Of a stretch of DNA of 64,000 nt, positions 1 to 12,999 are shown piece by piece. The notes below the pieces were generated by a model that was not told where the DNA came from, did not search any database, and saw only the letters and a program-made list of their open reading frames with translations. Each line of letters starts with the position of its first letter. The first letter of the stretch is position 1. Source of the DNA: Microcebus murinus (Eukaryota > Chordata > Mammalia > Primates > Cheirogaleidae). Made by a program: the position numbers and the translations under genes. The DNA is taken from assembly GCF_040939455.1 (NCBI RefSeq), contig NC_134106.1:87055001-87119000 (forward strand), in the 5' to 3' direction.

Positions 1-864
1 ATCCACGATCTATTATATAAACACATTTTAACTTCAGATCAGGAAATTGATGTTTTTCCTAACCAATGACATGTTTTGGAGAGCTTTCTTATAGTTAAAT
101 GCATGTTCCAAAGCTTTTAGAGGTTGTAGCACAATTGTTGACAGAAGAACCCAACTGGTTCTTTGTTCTTCTTAGTCCAGTGGTTCTTTTCTTGCCTTCT
201 ATCTTCTGTGACTTCTGTCTGCTTCCACTTTGATTTGAGATGGCGCCATTCCTTCTCCTACACGTCTTAAACCCCAGGGGAAGCTGAGATTATGGACCTG
301 GGGACAGTGACTGACCTGAGTCTACCCCTCAGGCAGGCTGACATTGCTGAGGCCAAATGGGTTGTAAAAGGCTGACAGAATTCTGTGTTGGGAGGTGTCT
401 TGCTGTGGCTCCCAAGCCCTCCAGAGGTCCCAGGCCCTCCCCACCCCTGTGACCCACCCATGGAAGAGAGAACATGGTCCTGCAGGAGAAGGCTATTAGG
501 CCAGACTCAGTCTGTTCCAACTGGACAGCGCCCATGCTGTGGTGGGTTGTTGTTTTTGTTTTTTACTTTTTATTTATTTATTTTTTTTATATATACAATA
601 CACATGGAAAAAGAAGCTGTGGTGGCTTTTAAATAATCTGAATAGACCCCTGCCCATTTAAAAACCCTTTACAGTTCAGAGCTCTTTAATCTCATATTTT
701 TTTCTCTGACAACCACACCACTTTAAAGTGTTGAATCTAAATGTTCAAATATAAATAAAGCAGTGAAGAACTTCCCGGTTTGAACCTCCGAGATCAGCTC
801 AGCTTAGCTGTTTTGTGGGGGCCCAGAGCCACGCATGCCTGAAGTCTTCCAAAAGTCACTGTCA

Positions 865-1094
<230 letters not shown>

Positions 1095-2091
1095 CTAAAA
1101 TGTCAGCTACCCCAAATCAAATCGGGGCGATTGAAATGCCAGACCGGGTGCATGAAATATCAAGTGATTTCATTACTGCAAGCTTCTTGAGGAAGACTTT
1201 GGAGTGGACACCGGATGGTATTTAACAACAAATTTATTTTAGCATATTATGGGGGTACAAGTGTTAAGGTTACATATATTGAACATGCGCCCCTCCCCCC
1301 TTGAGTAAGAGCTTCAAGCGTGTCCATCCCCCACACATTGCACATTTTACTCGTTCTGGTTGCATATACCCATCCCCTCCTCCCCCGCCAACGAATTGTG
1401 GCTATGTGGCTGTTGAAACTATATGCCTCTCAATGACTCTAACATTCAAGAGATTAAAAGAATTCAGCCCCAGAGGTTTTATACACAAAAATAGGAACAA
1501 CATAATTGAATTTGACTGCATTTAAAAACAGTTTATTTCCAAATCTACTGAGCAGCTGAACAGGCTTCAGTGCTGCCTGCGGTCCCCGGGATTCTAGGAG
1601 TCCCGCTCCGGGGAGCACTGGGCCCTTTTATGCTTGTGGGACCTGTCATGGCTCCTACTTGTATGACTACGCCCTTCAGAACGTCTGTTCTAGCCAGAAT
1701 GTGTGTCTGAGCTTCGCCCTCTGTCCCTATCCCTGTTCTTTTCTTCTCTTGCCTCCCTCCTGCTTGAGAACTTGTGCTCACGTTTGGGTTTCTCCTCTGG
1801 CTCCCTCTCCAGGTCCTGGGCTCCAACACGCCAGGTGGTCCTGGCCTCAGGGGAGGCCGAGTAGCGCTTCCGGCCCTCCTTGGACTCCAGCAAGAAATCA
1901 GAGAGTTCAGAAGCTACTGTGCTGCTTAGGGTCATCCTTCTCCTTTATTGCCTTGCTTCCGGGTGATGAAGAGGACGGCTGCTCAGCCTCTACTGCCCGG
2001 TCGGTCTTCTCCTTTTCTGTTTTTTGTGGGTTTGTCATCTTCAGAGCCCTCAGACAAACTCGGTGAGGGGGTACGAGCCACACAGCCCTTC
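1095..2091 (-). pseudogene. RBMX2: RBMX2 retrocopy, 3' coding fragment and 3' UTR, first unit
   Basis: The left end of the TAF8 insertion returns to RBMX2 at the codons for GCGARTP. The C-terminal basic region is recognisable in the frame at 1690-1935 (AQDLERE..EEKPKREHK, REAREEKNRDRDRGRSSD), with frameshifts and stops. The coding end lies near 1570. The 3' UTR is interrupted by an L1 3' end (about 1229-1400) and finishes at 1095, where it abuts the middle of an Alu with no poly-A. It is part of the same retrocopy as 23801-23898 and 25352-25516, or of a recombined paralogue. Confidence 0.78.
1229..1400 (-). mobile_element. L1 3' end inside the RBMX2 3' UTR, first unit
   Basis: Reverse complement of the strepsirrhine L1 terminus (TTTATTTTAGCATATTATGG, then GGTTACATATATTG and AAGAGCTTCAAGCGTGTCC). 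Matches 60180-60350. Confidence 0.75.
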
Positions 2092-4028
2092 TCCCTTTTT
2101 TTTTTTATTTGCAAAGATTTTATTATGAACTTTTATTATGAGCTTTTCAAAAGTCACACTTTTAATCTGCCTCTACTACTTTTTCCCTCCAAGAATTCCC
2201 CCAAAGCTATACAAAATAGAAATTCATAAATATACATTGAGAATTCTGCAGTTTTTATACAACAATGGGCAGGTCAATGTTTCAAGTTGTCTAACTCTTT
2301 CTCAGTGGCTGCCATCCAGAACTGGCAGCAGTACAACCTCTGAAAGTTCAGCAGCAGAAAAGGCAACCCGTTTCCCAATCTCGTGGCACTAGGGCCTGTA
2401 GCAGGTGCTGGTGTGGGGCAATGATGAGGAGTGACGACCTGCAGAAAACATTGATTGGGATGACCGCTCCCAGAAGCGATGAGAACAGCAGGCCGGGTTC
2501 AGCCATGGCTTGAACCTGGGACTGTATTTAAACTCGCCAGGCCAAGAACTGCCCAGGGCTGAATCACACACTCCAAAGGGTTGGCACAGATTCAGTCTAA
2601 TTTGGGGAATCCAGTTTTTTCATTATTGTCCCCTCTTCAGTTCCGGGCAAGGGAACAGATTGTCCCAGAGAACAGTGATGCTAGGGGGACACAGCCTGCT
2701 GGCAAGCCCCCAAGTTTCTCGAGTTTTCACATTCACCAAGAGAATGGACAATTATGAGATGACTATACTTAAATATGGACCTTAGGGTTCTAACCCAGGG
2801 AACAGCGTGTTTATCCAGTGGTAACTTCCAGGTGTTTACAGGCACCTTTCTTCCATCCAAGATCAAAGGATATCAGCCTGCACAGCATCTTCCTTAAAAA
2901 CTTCTTTTCTGGTTTGTTGAGCACATCCTTTATGAAGCCATCTTTCCCCAGGACGCAGAGGTTGAGCAGATGCAGATCTGCTTCCTGGAGAACACCTCAG
3001 CCTAGACTGCGGGCTTCTTGCAGCCCACTCCCACCGCAAGGTGGGAACGTGGCCTTCCGTCCACACCGGCCTTGCGGCAAACCAGCGAACCTTTTCAGCT
3101 TTCAGAAGACAAGGCCAAACCCAGCCCTCAGAATCCCACCGCACCAAATCCTTCTCCTACAGCTTAAAAATCTACGTCTCCTTTATCAGTCACAGCATAA
3201 CACAGTCAACACCCAGGCTCTTGTCAGAAAGCCCTCTTTTCCCGGGAGGGGCAGGACTTGGAAGTTCCCAAAGCACAGGCTCCACAGAGGGACGACAAAT
3301 GACTGACCAGAGGGGACAGAGAGCACTGCCCCACATCAAACGCCGACCAGAGGATCAGCGCCACTCTGGCATGTCACTGTCCTCCACATGGATGAGAATG
3401 TGATGAGCTCCAAGTCCTGCCAGCCCTGGGTCAAAGCTGTGACGTGTGGCCTCCTGTGGCCAGCGTGTTGAGGGGGCGCAGAGTCACTTCCATCAGCTCA
3501 GCGGGGCACTTGGAGCCCAGGCGAGGAGAGAAGTAAGAATGAGGTCCTGACATGATAAATTAGTGCGACAAATTGTGAGTCAACAAAAGGGATCCCGACA
3601 TCCTGAAACTCACCCCGGGCAGGCAGGCAGTGTTCTTGGTATTACAGCAAGCACGGCGGCAAAGAACCCTTCTTTCCTGCCACGTTCCCTGGTCTTCTGG
3701 GTTTCAAAGCAATCAAGTCCTATGATAATAAATGAAGTCCCCGGCTGCTGCTACGCCCACGGTACATGCTCGCTGATTAAGAAGCCTCATTATTACCATC
3801 TTTTCCTCAACCCAAACATCCAGTGAAAACAGGTCATCTTAATATAAGGTTTGCTATTAAAATCATGGCCAATCACATCCGCAGCCTTGGCTCAGCCACA
3901 AAGAGGTCACTCTCTCTTCTGCCCTGCAGTGGCTGTAACTCCTCAGGGGGGTGGTGTCCGGGCCTGTGGACAAGCCAGGCTTCCTTCTCAGCTGAGGAGA
4001 GGGACTTCTTCCCGCGGATCTTGGGTTT
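2092..4028 (-). pseudogene. TAF8: TAF8 retrocopy, 3' fragment (last codons plus 3' UTR), first unit
   Basis: Paralogous to 33508-35443. Only the last ~12 codons of the TAF8 frame (KIRGKKSLS, then the same stop-loss extension) survive at the right end. The rest is the 3' UTR and poly-A, which abuts RBMX2 sequence at 2080-2096. Homology to TAF8 ends abruptly at 4028, where old L1M sequence begins. The remaining 5' half of a TAF8 copy appears 19.4 kb away at 23466. The segment encoding roughly residues 103-298 is absent from the first unit. Confidence 0.85.
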
Positions 4029-4919
4029 GAATGAAAAGACAAGACCAAATGGGGAGAAAATCTTTGAAGAAAACATATCTAAAAAAGGACTTGTACCTAA
4101 AAGAACTTGTAAAACTTAACAACAGGAAAACAAACAACCCAATTAAAAATGGGTAAGTATCTGAACAGATCCCACCAAAAAAGGTATACAGTTAATCACA
4201 GGAAATAAGCATAGAAGAGATGCACAACATCACTTAGCATTAGTGGTCAAAAAAATTAAAACAACTATGAGATAGCCCTAAACACCTATTAGAATGGCTA
4301 AAATCTTAAAAGAAAAGAAAGAATTCTAATAGCCATCAAGGCAACATAAACTCCCCATTGCTGGTGGGAATGCACGATGGTATAGACATTATGGATGACA
4401 ATCTGGCATTTTTGCCCCAAGCTAAATACTATCTCACTCCATGATCCAGAAATCAGGCTCCTGCTTATTCAGACAACTTGTTCAGCTTATCGGCACACAA
4501 ATATGTACTGCAGCTCTATTCACAATGGTCATAGACTGCAGTAGATCAGGATGTCCTTCAATAGGTAAATGGATAACCAAATCAGGATACATCCATGCAA
4601 CAAAATACTACTCAGCAATGGAAAGAAATGAATTATCAGCCCATGCAAAGATATGGATGAACTCAAATTTATATTACTAAGAGAAGTCAGTCTGAAGCGA
4701 CTGTACACTGTAGGATTCCACCTATATGACACTCTGGAAAAGGCAAAACTACAGAGATGGTAAACAGATCAGTGGTTACCAGTGGTTTTTGGATGAAGGA
4801 AGTTAGAATTGGAGAAGCATTCTTTAAGATGCTTTAATGGTGGATACCTACCACTATGCATTCATCAAAACCATAGAATTTTACAACCCAATGGATATAT
4901 AATGTATGCAAATTAAAAT
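4029..4919 (+). mobile_element. Old L1M 3' fragment
   Basis: Resembles the end of L1 ORF2 and its 3' UTR with many decayed codons (ATTGCTGGTGGGAATGCA; GGATAACCAAATCAGGATAC; AAAATACTACTCAGCAATGG). It begins exactly at the TAF8 breakpoint. Confidence 0.8.
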
Positions 4920-5241
4920 AAATTACCTAGGAGGTAGGAGGATGTCAGCATGGAATGTAGAATGGGACAAAGAATCTCCCCACTTTGAAAATGCATGAAA
5001 CAAACTTACTGCTGGTTGGGGGGAGATGGAGGGCAAAGGCTCTGACCAGAGGGCAACGGTGGTGGGAGGGAGGCTTAACATAACTAGCTCCCTTTCACTT
5101 CTGACCCCTGTGGCAATACCCTTTGGGTTAAAAGCTTCTGCTGAGCTCTGCACTTAGGCTAGAAGAAAGGTGACAATTACATCTTTTTCAAAACTAATAC
5201 CTGGTGAGATAAAACAAGTATACACACAAGTAACCATGCTG

Positions 5242-5572
5242 TGTTAAAGAATTTTAGGGACATGCTGACCTTCATCCCCCAAAGCTAACTGACCAAGAGC
5301 AAAGAAGTTTTACCACCTCCTCAGACCCTCACTGACGCCCAGATGTCTTGGTTACCTTCTGCAGCCCAACCTTCTCTTCCGCTTCCCTTAAGATAAAAAG
5401 GAGCCCAACGTTCAAGTTCTAACTGAAGATGGTTCTTTGAGACATTAGTCCACCATCATCTGGGGTTGCTGGCTCTCTGAGTAAAAGTCACTTTTCTTGC
5501 CCCAACACCTTGCCTCTGGGCTTATTTGGCTGTCCTATTGCAAGTGGTCCGAGCAGCTTGAACTCCATTACA
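5242..5572 (+). mobile_element. Probable LTR of an old endogenous retrovirus
   Basis: A 331-bp stretch from TGTTAAAG to CCATTACA. It has a TATA-like AAGATAAAAAG near 5390 and AGTAAA at 5479, followed by a T/C-rich R-U5-like segment. Target duplications were not found, so the limits are tentative. The neighbouring 4920-5241 and 5573-6020 hold nothing I recognise. Confidence 0.45.
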
Positions 5573-6019
5573 AAAGCAGCTTTGGAAATGAATGGCTTTC
5601 AGAAGGTCAAATAAACTATCCATGAATAGTGCAGTCTATGTTATGAAGTTCTTTGCCACTGGGGTAATAGTTAACCTTTCTGAAACCACTATACTTCTAG
5701 TATGGATTTAAAAAATGCATTGCATACAGGGTGGATGGGTGAGAGCCTGGTTTCTCACTGTTGGAGTGGGAGGTTACAGACAAGGAGAGAAGCTAGAATG
5801 ATGATCCATATATTAATGATTAGAGTTGGAGACATCAATGTGAACTCATGTTTACCTTAACACAGAAACAGATGTTCCAGGACTATACTTGTGAGAATAT
5901 ACACGTGTGTTTCATTGCGCTGTTAGCAGAGTGCACAAAGAAGCAAGGATATTCTTGTAGGATGGCTGTTTGCAAAAAGACAAGACATCACAAGTGTCGA
6001 CTAGAATATGGAGAAAAGG

Positions 6020-6770
6020 GAAGGCTTGTACACTGTTCTCGAGAATGTAAAGTTTCTCAAACAACTAAAAATAAAACTACCATATGATCCAGCAACACCA
6101 CTTCTGGGCATATACCCAAAGGAAATGAAATCAGTATCTTCAGGAAATACCTGCAGTCCCACATCCATCGCAGCATTATTCACAGAAGCCGAGATATGGA
6201 AACAACCAAGCATCTGTCAACAGATAAGTGGATAAAGCAAAGGAGAGATATATACATGTGACATAAAATGGAATGTTATTCAGCATTAAAAAATCGGGAA
6301 ATCCTTGCCATCTGTGACGACATGGACGAATCTGGAGGATATTATGTAGGTGAAATAAGCCAGACACAGAGAGACAAATGCTAGTGATCTCACACACAGG
6401 AATGTAAGAAAGTAAAACTCAGAGAAGAAAAATGGTAGAACGGTGGTTGCAGAAGCTGGGGGCAGGGCGGGAGGTTGAGGGCGGAGGGGAGGTGTTGGCC
6501 AAAGAGCACAAACGTTCAGTTATAAAACGAGTAAGTTCTGAGTATCTAAGGTACAGCATGGTGACTGTAGTTAATAATACAGTATCCTATGCTTCACATG
6601 TGCTCAACAGTAGATCCTAAGTGTTCTCATAACTCACACATGACTATGTGAGCTGATGGATGTGCTAATTAGCTTGTGATAATCATTTCGCAACCTACAT
6701 GTATATCAAACCACATTGTACGCCTTAAATGCATATGATTTTCATTGTCAGTTACTCAGTAAAGCTGGGG
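6020..6770 (+). mobile_element. Old L1 3' fragment (ORF2 end and 3' UTR)
   Basis: Contains the familiar L1 ORF2 C-terminal stretch (CCATATGATCCAGCAACACC, GGGCATATACCCAAAGGAAA) followed by an L1MA/MB-like 3' UTR with an ATTGTACGCCTTAAA-type end. Broken by stops. Confidence 0.85.
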
Positions 6771-8207
6771 AAAAAGTTTCTCTTGAAGATAAATCTTGTT
6801 CAAAAGAGCAGAATGCTCTGGCATGTTTCAAAATGGCGCCTTTCCTCCTCCCCCTGCCGGAAGCATGAGGGGATGTCTCTCCAGTGCTCCCTGTGAGAAT
6901 CCGGTAGGGCTCCGGGAGTTGGCTGCAGTCAGCGCTCAGACCAGCCGGCGAGCAGCCTCCAGCGTCTCTGCCAGTCACACTTCAGCTCTGCCCTCCTCCG
7001 GGCTGCTTCCCAGGAAGGCTGCTGCTCCTGGGTTTCTGCTGCAGTGAATCGTGTTCCTTTCTATTGGACTGCTGGTCTCTTCAGTTTGGGGGCTGAGTTT
7101 TGTCCTGTGACCTCCTTTATCTTATGCGTCTAAGATGAATTCCAGATGTAAGTTTTTAATAACATTTTCCAATAAAACAAATCAGAGCTCCTTGGAGAAG
7201 TGGATGATAGTGAGACTAGGGCAGCAAACATGCAAGACTGGAAAGCACGGAGTGTCAGGAAATATGGAAGTGCTCAACAAAACAAAACAAAACAAAACAA
7301 AACAGAACAAAAGGGGCTAATGGAAAGATCTCACAATGGCCAAAGCGGGAACAATTTGGGCATCAAAATTAATAAGGTAGGGTTAAATTATAACCGAAAG
7401 TTTAAAATAACTATCCAGGTGTCCATGTTGGCTTATATGAAAGATTCAACAAACAAGTGGGGTAAATAGAAATCTCTCACACAGAATTCCAAATAATGGA
7501 TGCAGAAAATCAGCTAATAAGTGTTACTGAGGTCAAATCAGAAGAAGGAGGACAAGCGGTTTGAATCCGAAGAATGAGGATGAGTGGTTTGGGGAGGAAG
7601 GAAAGAGACATTTTATTACTTTGCCAGCAAAGGAGGAGACTCCCGTTTGAAATGCCATTCTCCTAATAATCAGCAGAAATACTGAGCTTTCACAGGATGG
7701 GCTCTCAGCTTCAGGCAATTACTGTTCAACTACACTTGAGGATTCTGATCTCCTTTAGCACAAATAACAAGACTTATCCTGCCCCTCCCAACCACTGGCC
7801 TGAGGCAGGGATACAGGTTTCAGTTCTCAAAAAGGAGTGGAGGATGTTTTAAAGAGACAGAAAATATTTTTGCAGTTTTTATTTTTTTCCAGGCCATTCC
7901 TTGTTCTATATTCCCCACTCTCAGTATTTCCCCCTCCATATCTATGGGAGGAGGGGTGACTACTCTGTTATACAAGGAGGTGGCGCCAACTCCCTACTAA
8001 TGAAGCTTGGGCACTGCAGGATGGTTTCTTCCCAAAGACGACATGCAATAAGGACAGGGAAAAAATTTACCTCCCAGTGGAGAAACCTGAGAAACATAAC
8101 CTCAGCTGGGTGATCAAAGTTAATGCCAACTGTGATAAGTCATCTTGGGAGAATGTATCCTTGATATTGTGAATGAAATAAAAACCTCAAACTCTGTAAA
8201 ATAATTT
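6771..8207. other. Non-coding stretch with old LINE-like pieces and an AAAAC repeat
   Basis: 6830-7060 is moderately GC-rich and unassigned. 7276-7312 is an AAAAC microsatellite. 7320-8200 has L1M/HAL1-like wording (GGCATCAAAATTAATAAGGT; AACATAACCTCAGCTGGGTG) but is too decayed to name. No gene is supported. Confidence 0.4.
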
Positions 8208-8221
8208 AAAGTTTATTCTGA

Positions 8222-8316
8222 GGCTCTGACTTGAGGGGGGAGGGAGGGCATGGGCAATGTACTTAACCTTAACACTTGTACCCACATAATATGCTAAAAT
8301 AAAAAAAATTAAAAAT
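8222..8316 (+). mobile_element. L1 3' end, 5'-truncated insertion
   Basis: Matches the strepsirrhine L1 3' terminus (GGGCATGGGCAATG, CTTAACCTTAACACTTGT, then ATAATATGCTAAAATAAA). It is flanked by a perfect 14-bp target duplication AAAGTTTATTCTGA at 8208-8221 and 8317-8330. Confidence 0.85.
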
Positions 8317-8575
8317 AAAGTTTATTCTGAACTGAGTGTGTGTGACTGACAGCCTGGAGCCCATGATCTCAAGGGGTCCTGAGAAAATGTGCCCAAGGTA
8401 GTCCAGTTACAGTTTGGTTTCATGCATTCATGGAGACAAGGATTATATGTAAAATCATAAACCAATACATGAGAGGGGTACATTGGTTTGTCCTGAAAAG
8501 GTGGGATATCTCTAAGGGGTTGGGGGTGGGGGTAGGGCTACAGGTTATAGGTGGCTTTAAAGATTTTGATTTGTA

Positions 8576-8916
8576 GCCGGGCGCGGTGGCTCACGCCTGT
8601 AATCCTAGCACTCTGGGAGGCTGAGGCGGGCGGATTGCTCGAGGTCAGGAGTTCGAAACCAGCCTGAGCAAGAGCGAGACCCCGTCTCTACTATAAATAG
8701 AAAGAAATTAATTGGCCAACTAATGTATATATATATAAAATTAGCCGGGCATGGTGGTGCATGCCTGTAGTCCCAGCTACTCGGGAGGCTGAGGCAGCAG
8801 GATTGCTTGAGCCCAGGAGTTTGAGGTTGCTGTGAGCTAGGCTGACGCCACGGCACTCACTCTAGCCTGGGCTACAAGCGAGACTCTGTCTCAAAAAAAA
8901 AAAAAAAAAAAAAAAA
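8576..8916 (+). mobile_element. Alu, full-length lemur type
   Basis: Complete dimer with a TA-rich linker and a 24-bp A-tail, close to the consensus of the younger Alus in the window. Confidence 0.95.
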
Positions 8917-8952
8917 GATTTTGATTTGTAATTGCATAAAGAAATGAAGCTT

Positions 8953-9235
8953 TGGTGGGACAAGGTGGCTCACGCCTGAAATTCTAGCACTCTGGGAGGC
9001 TGAGGCGGGTGGATCGCTCAAGGTAGGGGTTCGAATGCACCCTGAGCAAGAGCGAGACGCTGTCTCTACTAAAAATAGAAAGAAATTAATTGGCCAACTA
9101 AAATATATAGAGGAAATTAGCTGGGCATGGTGGTGCATGCCTGTAGTCCCAGCTACTCGGGAGGCTGAGGCAGTAGAATCACCTGAGCCCAGGAGTCTAA
9201 GGTTGCTATGAGCTAGGCTGACACCACAGCACTGG
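8953..9235 (+). mobile_element. Alu, lemur type, missing its tail
   Basis: Starts after a short A/T stretch and follows the dimer consensus to the right arm, then ends abruptly at CACCACAGCACTGG. More diverged than its neighbour. Confidence 0.9.
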
Positions 9236-9314
9236 ACATATTCCAGACATATACTGAGATTCAAGTGATCAGTTAAGTAAATTGATGGGCTGCAGGTGTG
9301 GTTTAACGCTTGTC

Positions 9315-9411
9315 TTTTTTTTTTTTTTTTTGGAGACAGAGTCTCACTCTGTTGCCCAGGCTAGAGTGCCGTGGTGTCAGCCTAGCTCACAGCAACCTCA
9401 AACTCCTGGGG
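9315..9411 (-). mobile_element. Alu fragment (3' half only)
   Basis: A T-run followed by the reverse complement of the right arm; the sequence breaks off after AACTCCTGGG. Confidence 0.9.
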
Positions 9412-9424
9412 TTCTATGATATAC

Positions 9425-10140
9425 CTTCTATGATATACCTGACCAGTACTCCTCAACATTGCCAGGGTCATCAAAAATAAGAAAAGTCTGAACAACTAAG
9501 CAGCCAGGAAAGCCAAAGGAGCTACCAGTAATGTGTAATGTCGTCTCCTGGATGGAACTCTGAAACAAAAATGGTAAAACTAAGTGTGAATCCTCAGGTT
9601 AAGTGCTTTCTTTTCGCTTATGCATATTGCTTGTTTTTAGGAAGTTGGTTTGAGCGGGCTGATGGCAGTAAATTTTGGGATGAAACAAAAGAGCAAGCGC
9701 ATGGGCACAAGGGGCCAACCAATCAATGTAAAGGTCAAGCGCGTGGACAGGTTATGCACCTAGGGTAGAAAGGGCTCCGTCCCACAGTGCGTGGAATCTT
9801 TGTCCCAATGGAGGCCGCTGTATTGGTGCTCTGGGACTTAGACCCTAGCTCGAGCTAGTCAATAAAACTTCTTTTCATGATTCCAGCCTCAGTGACCCTG
9901 TCTCTTTGTTCTGTGGTACTACGGTTTTCCGATCTAACATAAGGAAATCTGAATAAAAGGTGGACTTTAGCTTAGAATAAGGAATTAATATTGTTTCATT
10001 AATCATAACAAATGTACTATACTGATGTAGGATGTTAATAAGAGAGGAAACTGGGTCTGAACTATGTGGGAAATCTTTGCACTATCTTCCTAAATTTTGT
10101 GTAAACCTGAAACTGTTCTGAAATTAAAACTTTATAAAAA
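9425..10140 (+). mobile_element. Old LINE (L1M-like) 3' end, split by the solo LTR
   Basis: The halves 9425-9584 and 9944-10140 resemble an ancient L1 3' UTR (ACCAGTACTCCTCAACATTG; CACTATCTTCCTAAATTTTG). The family name is uncertain. Confidence 0.55.
9585..9939 (+). mobile_element. Solo LTR of an endogenous retrovirus (gammaretrovirus-like)
   Basis: A 355-bp element beginning TGTGAATCC and ending GATCTAACA (TG...CA). It is flanked by the 4-bp duplication TAAG (9581-9584 and 9940-9943). It contains CCAAT near 9720 and AATAAA at 9861-9866, followed by a pyrimidine-rich U5-like end. It interrupts an old LINE 3' end whose two halves read continuously once the LTR is removed. No internal viral sequence remains. 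Confidence 0.65.
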
Positions 10141-10351
10141 ACTTGTTATTTTTAAGCTCCTGTTTGTTTCATTAGTTGTACTATTAATTACTAGTAATTG
10201 TCACTGATAGCTGGCCATACTTTTTTTTAATAAAAGCACTTATGAATCTGAAAAGTAAATAATATATGATTCCAAATAGTGCCACTCTTACATATTTTTA
10301 TGTTAAAGTAATAACACATGTACATATTAATAATTATTATATTATTATTAC

Positions 10352-10684
<333 letters not shown>

Positions 10685-11587
10685 TTTATTATTACTTTTA
10701 ACAAAAAGTTGTGTTGCTATTTCCTGGGTTCATGCTCTAATGAGCTGGCTGCCTTTCATCAGGAAAGATGCAGACTTTAGAGAACGTATTTCAATTCATG
10801 GCTAAACATTTTCAAAAGAGTGGCTTTATCAAAAATGCTCCAGTGGGGAATTGCTTCATTGTGACTGGACCACTTATTCCAAGGAATCCTTGTTCTCTAT
10901 TGTGTTTCCATGCATATTGTTTAGCAGGAATGCCAATATTTGCTACTGGAAAAAGATATTCAAAGATTGGAAGAATGTGAACAGAATTTAAGATGACTTG
11001 ATGTTTCATTGTGATGTTTTATAAAACAGAAGTGTTTAAAAGGAAATACAAACTCATAATTTCCTAGATGATGCTTTGCAGAAAGTGATTAATTCAGAGA
11101 AACAAAAATTACAGGACATTTTATGAGTGATTTTAGATGTGGTTATAATCTGTGAAAAAAAGATTTTCCTCTTGGAGGTATTTTTATTGGTAGGAATTAT
11201 TGGAAGCCCACACATTTCCAAATAGAATGTTTCCAATTTTAGTTGTACTTATAATTACATTGTAGTGTCAATATAGATAGTCATGTAGCTAATAGTGGAA
11301 AGGGATCTATGCTTGTATGTGTAATCAAATTAAAAGGAATTTTTAATGTTCCTTGGAAATCATGTTAGACCTGAAAAACAATTGAGATTAACAGAAGTAA
11401 AATACTCTTCTGACCTTTCCATTTGTACAGAAGTAGCCCATCGTGAACAAATGTATCATATAAGGTAGGTTCATATTAACCATACTATCATAAAATAGAA
11501 GAAAGCTTTATTGACTTTATTCAAATGAAAGAAGAAATGAATATGGTCTAGTTTAGAATATTCTTAAAGAATTAAAAATAGATTATA
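10685..11587. other. Unassigned AT-rich single-copy DNA
   Basis: No recognised repeat or gene; ORFs are 60-70 codons with no family resemblance. Confidence 0.4.
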
Positions 11588-11916
11588 GGCCAGGCGCGGT
11601 GGCTCACGCCTGTAATCCTAGCACTCTGGGAGGCTGAGGCAGGCGGATTGCTCAAGGTCAGGAGTTCGAAACCAGCCTGAGCAACAGCAAGATCTTGTGT
11701 CTACTATAAATAGAAAGAAATTAATTGGCCAACTAATATATATAGAAAAAATTAGCCGGGCATGATGGCGCATGCCTGTAGTCCCAGCTACTGGGGAGGC
11801 TGAGGCAGCAGGATTGCTTGAGCCTAGGAGTTTGAGGTTGCTGTGAGCTAGGCTGACGCCACGGCACTCACTCTAGCCTGGGCAACAAAGTGACACTCTG
11901 TCTCAAAAAAAAAAAA
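11588..11916 (+). mobile_element. Alu, full-length lemur type
   Basis: Complete dimer flanked by the perfect duplication AAAATAGATTATA on both sides. Confidence 0.95.
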
Positions 11917-12059
11917 TAGATTATAATGACAAAGATGCTTCTCACCAGAGATATGATCATGCACAACTATGGCAGGTGTAGAAGCTGTTATGTCCCCTCC
12001 TTTAAAAATTATGCCAAACCTGGGCCTTACCTACATATATATGAACATAAACAGTTTCT

Positions 12060-12261
12060 GGTTACAATACCAGTAACTGATATAAACACTAGCTACTGGT
12101 ATTTTATATATTGTAATATATAGTACATATATATCACATGTTACATATATATTACAATATACATAGTTACTGACACAATATTTATATATATCAGTTTATA
12201 TACTATTAATAATTAAACATGCCATTATATATAATCAGTTATTGGTATTGTACCAGTAACC
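12060..12261. repeat. AT-rich nested palindrome
   Basis: Outer imperfect arms (12060-12084 and about 12232-12261, GGTTACaataccagtaactg and its mirror) enclose a perfect 16-bp inner pair (12107-12122 and 12146-12161). The intervening sequence is nearly all A/T. Could be a decayed inverted-repeat transposon or a cruciform-prone site. Confidence 0.6.
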
Positions 12262-12999
12262 ATACACACCCATGCACACACACAATACTAGTAACTGGGT
12301 ATTAAGAAATAGTCAAACATAGCAATTCTTTCACCTGAAAACGAAATAGTCTAACAAGCATATTTGAAAAATATAGTATTGTTGATGGGAAAAAAGAGGA
12401 AAGGTAGATTAAGAATTCTGTATAACACTACAAATAGAAGACTAATTAAGTCATTTACCCTATCAAACTGGAAATCTAGTGGAAATGAGTGATTTCCTAA
12501 AAAAATGTAAATTGCCAAATGGACTCTGAAATAAGGCAAACATAAGTAGGCCAAAGAGCATGACCAGCTGCCACTGGAAAAGCCCTCAGGACCACATGGG
12601 TTCGCAGCTAAATGTTAACTGACCTCCAGCTAATTCTGTATTGCAAACGGTCAGGGCTTAGAAAAACAACTAACAAAAGCAACGGGACTGTCCTCAGCTC
12701 ACTATGTGGTTTGATATGAAAACTTGATAAAGCTAACATAGTTCATTTAATCTAAGGTGCCGATGATTGTCAAAACACACATTACCCACGTACCCTTATG
12801 CTGCCCATGAAGCTGACTTTCTTAACAAAAAAAAAGAGAAAGAAATGATGTTGACGCATTTCCTTCCACTAGAGCCAGGGAAGTACAATTGTATTAACAG
12901 TAAGTTCTCGGTTGGCAATAATTAATACATTGAAACTCAAAAGCATGTTGCAGATGTTGACAGCTGGGTTTCCCAGGTTTCCAGCGACCTCAGCGCCAC

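Noticed and set aside
2818..3306. 162-codon plus-strand ORF conserved in both units (also 34232-34720)
   Set aside because: It lies antisense to the TAF8 3' UTR; conservation reflects the recent duplication, and both copies would be open by chance at this divergence.
8605..8856. ORFs with wording like [15 protein letters not shown] and LSSWDYR
   Set aside because: These are antisense translations of Alu elements and recur at every Alu (also near 40683, 52369, 57088, 57869).
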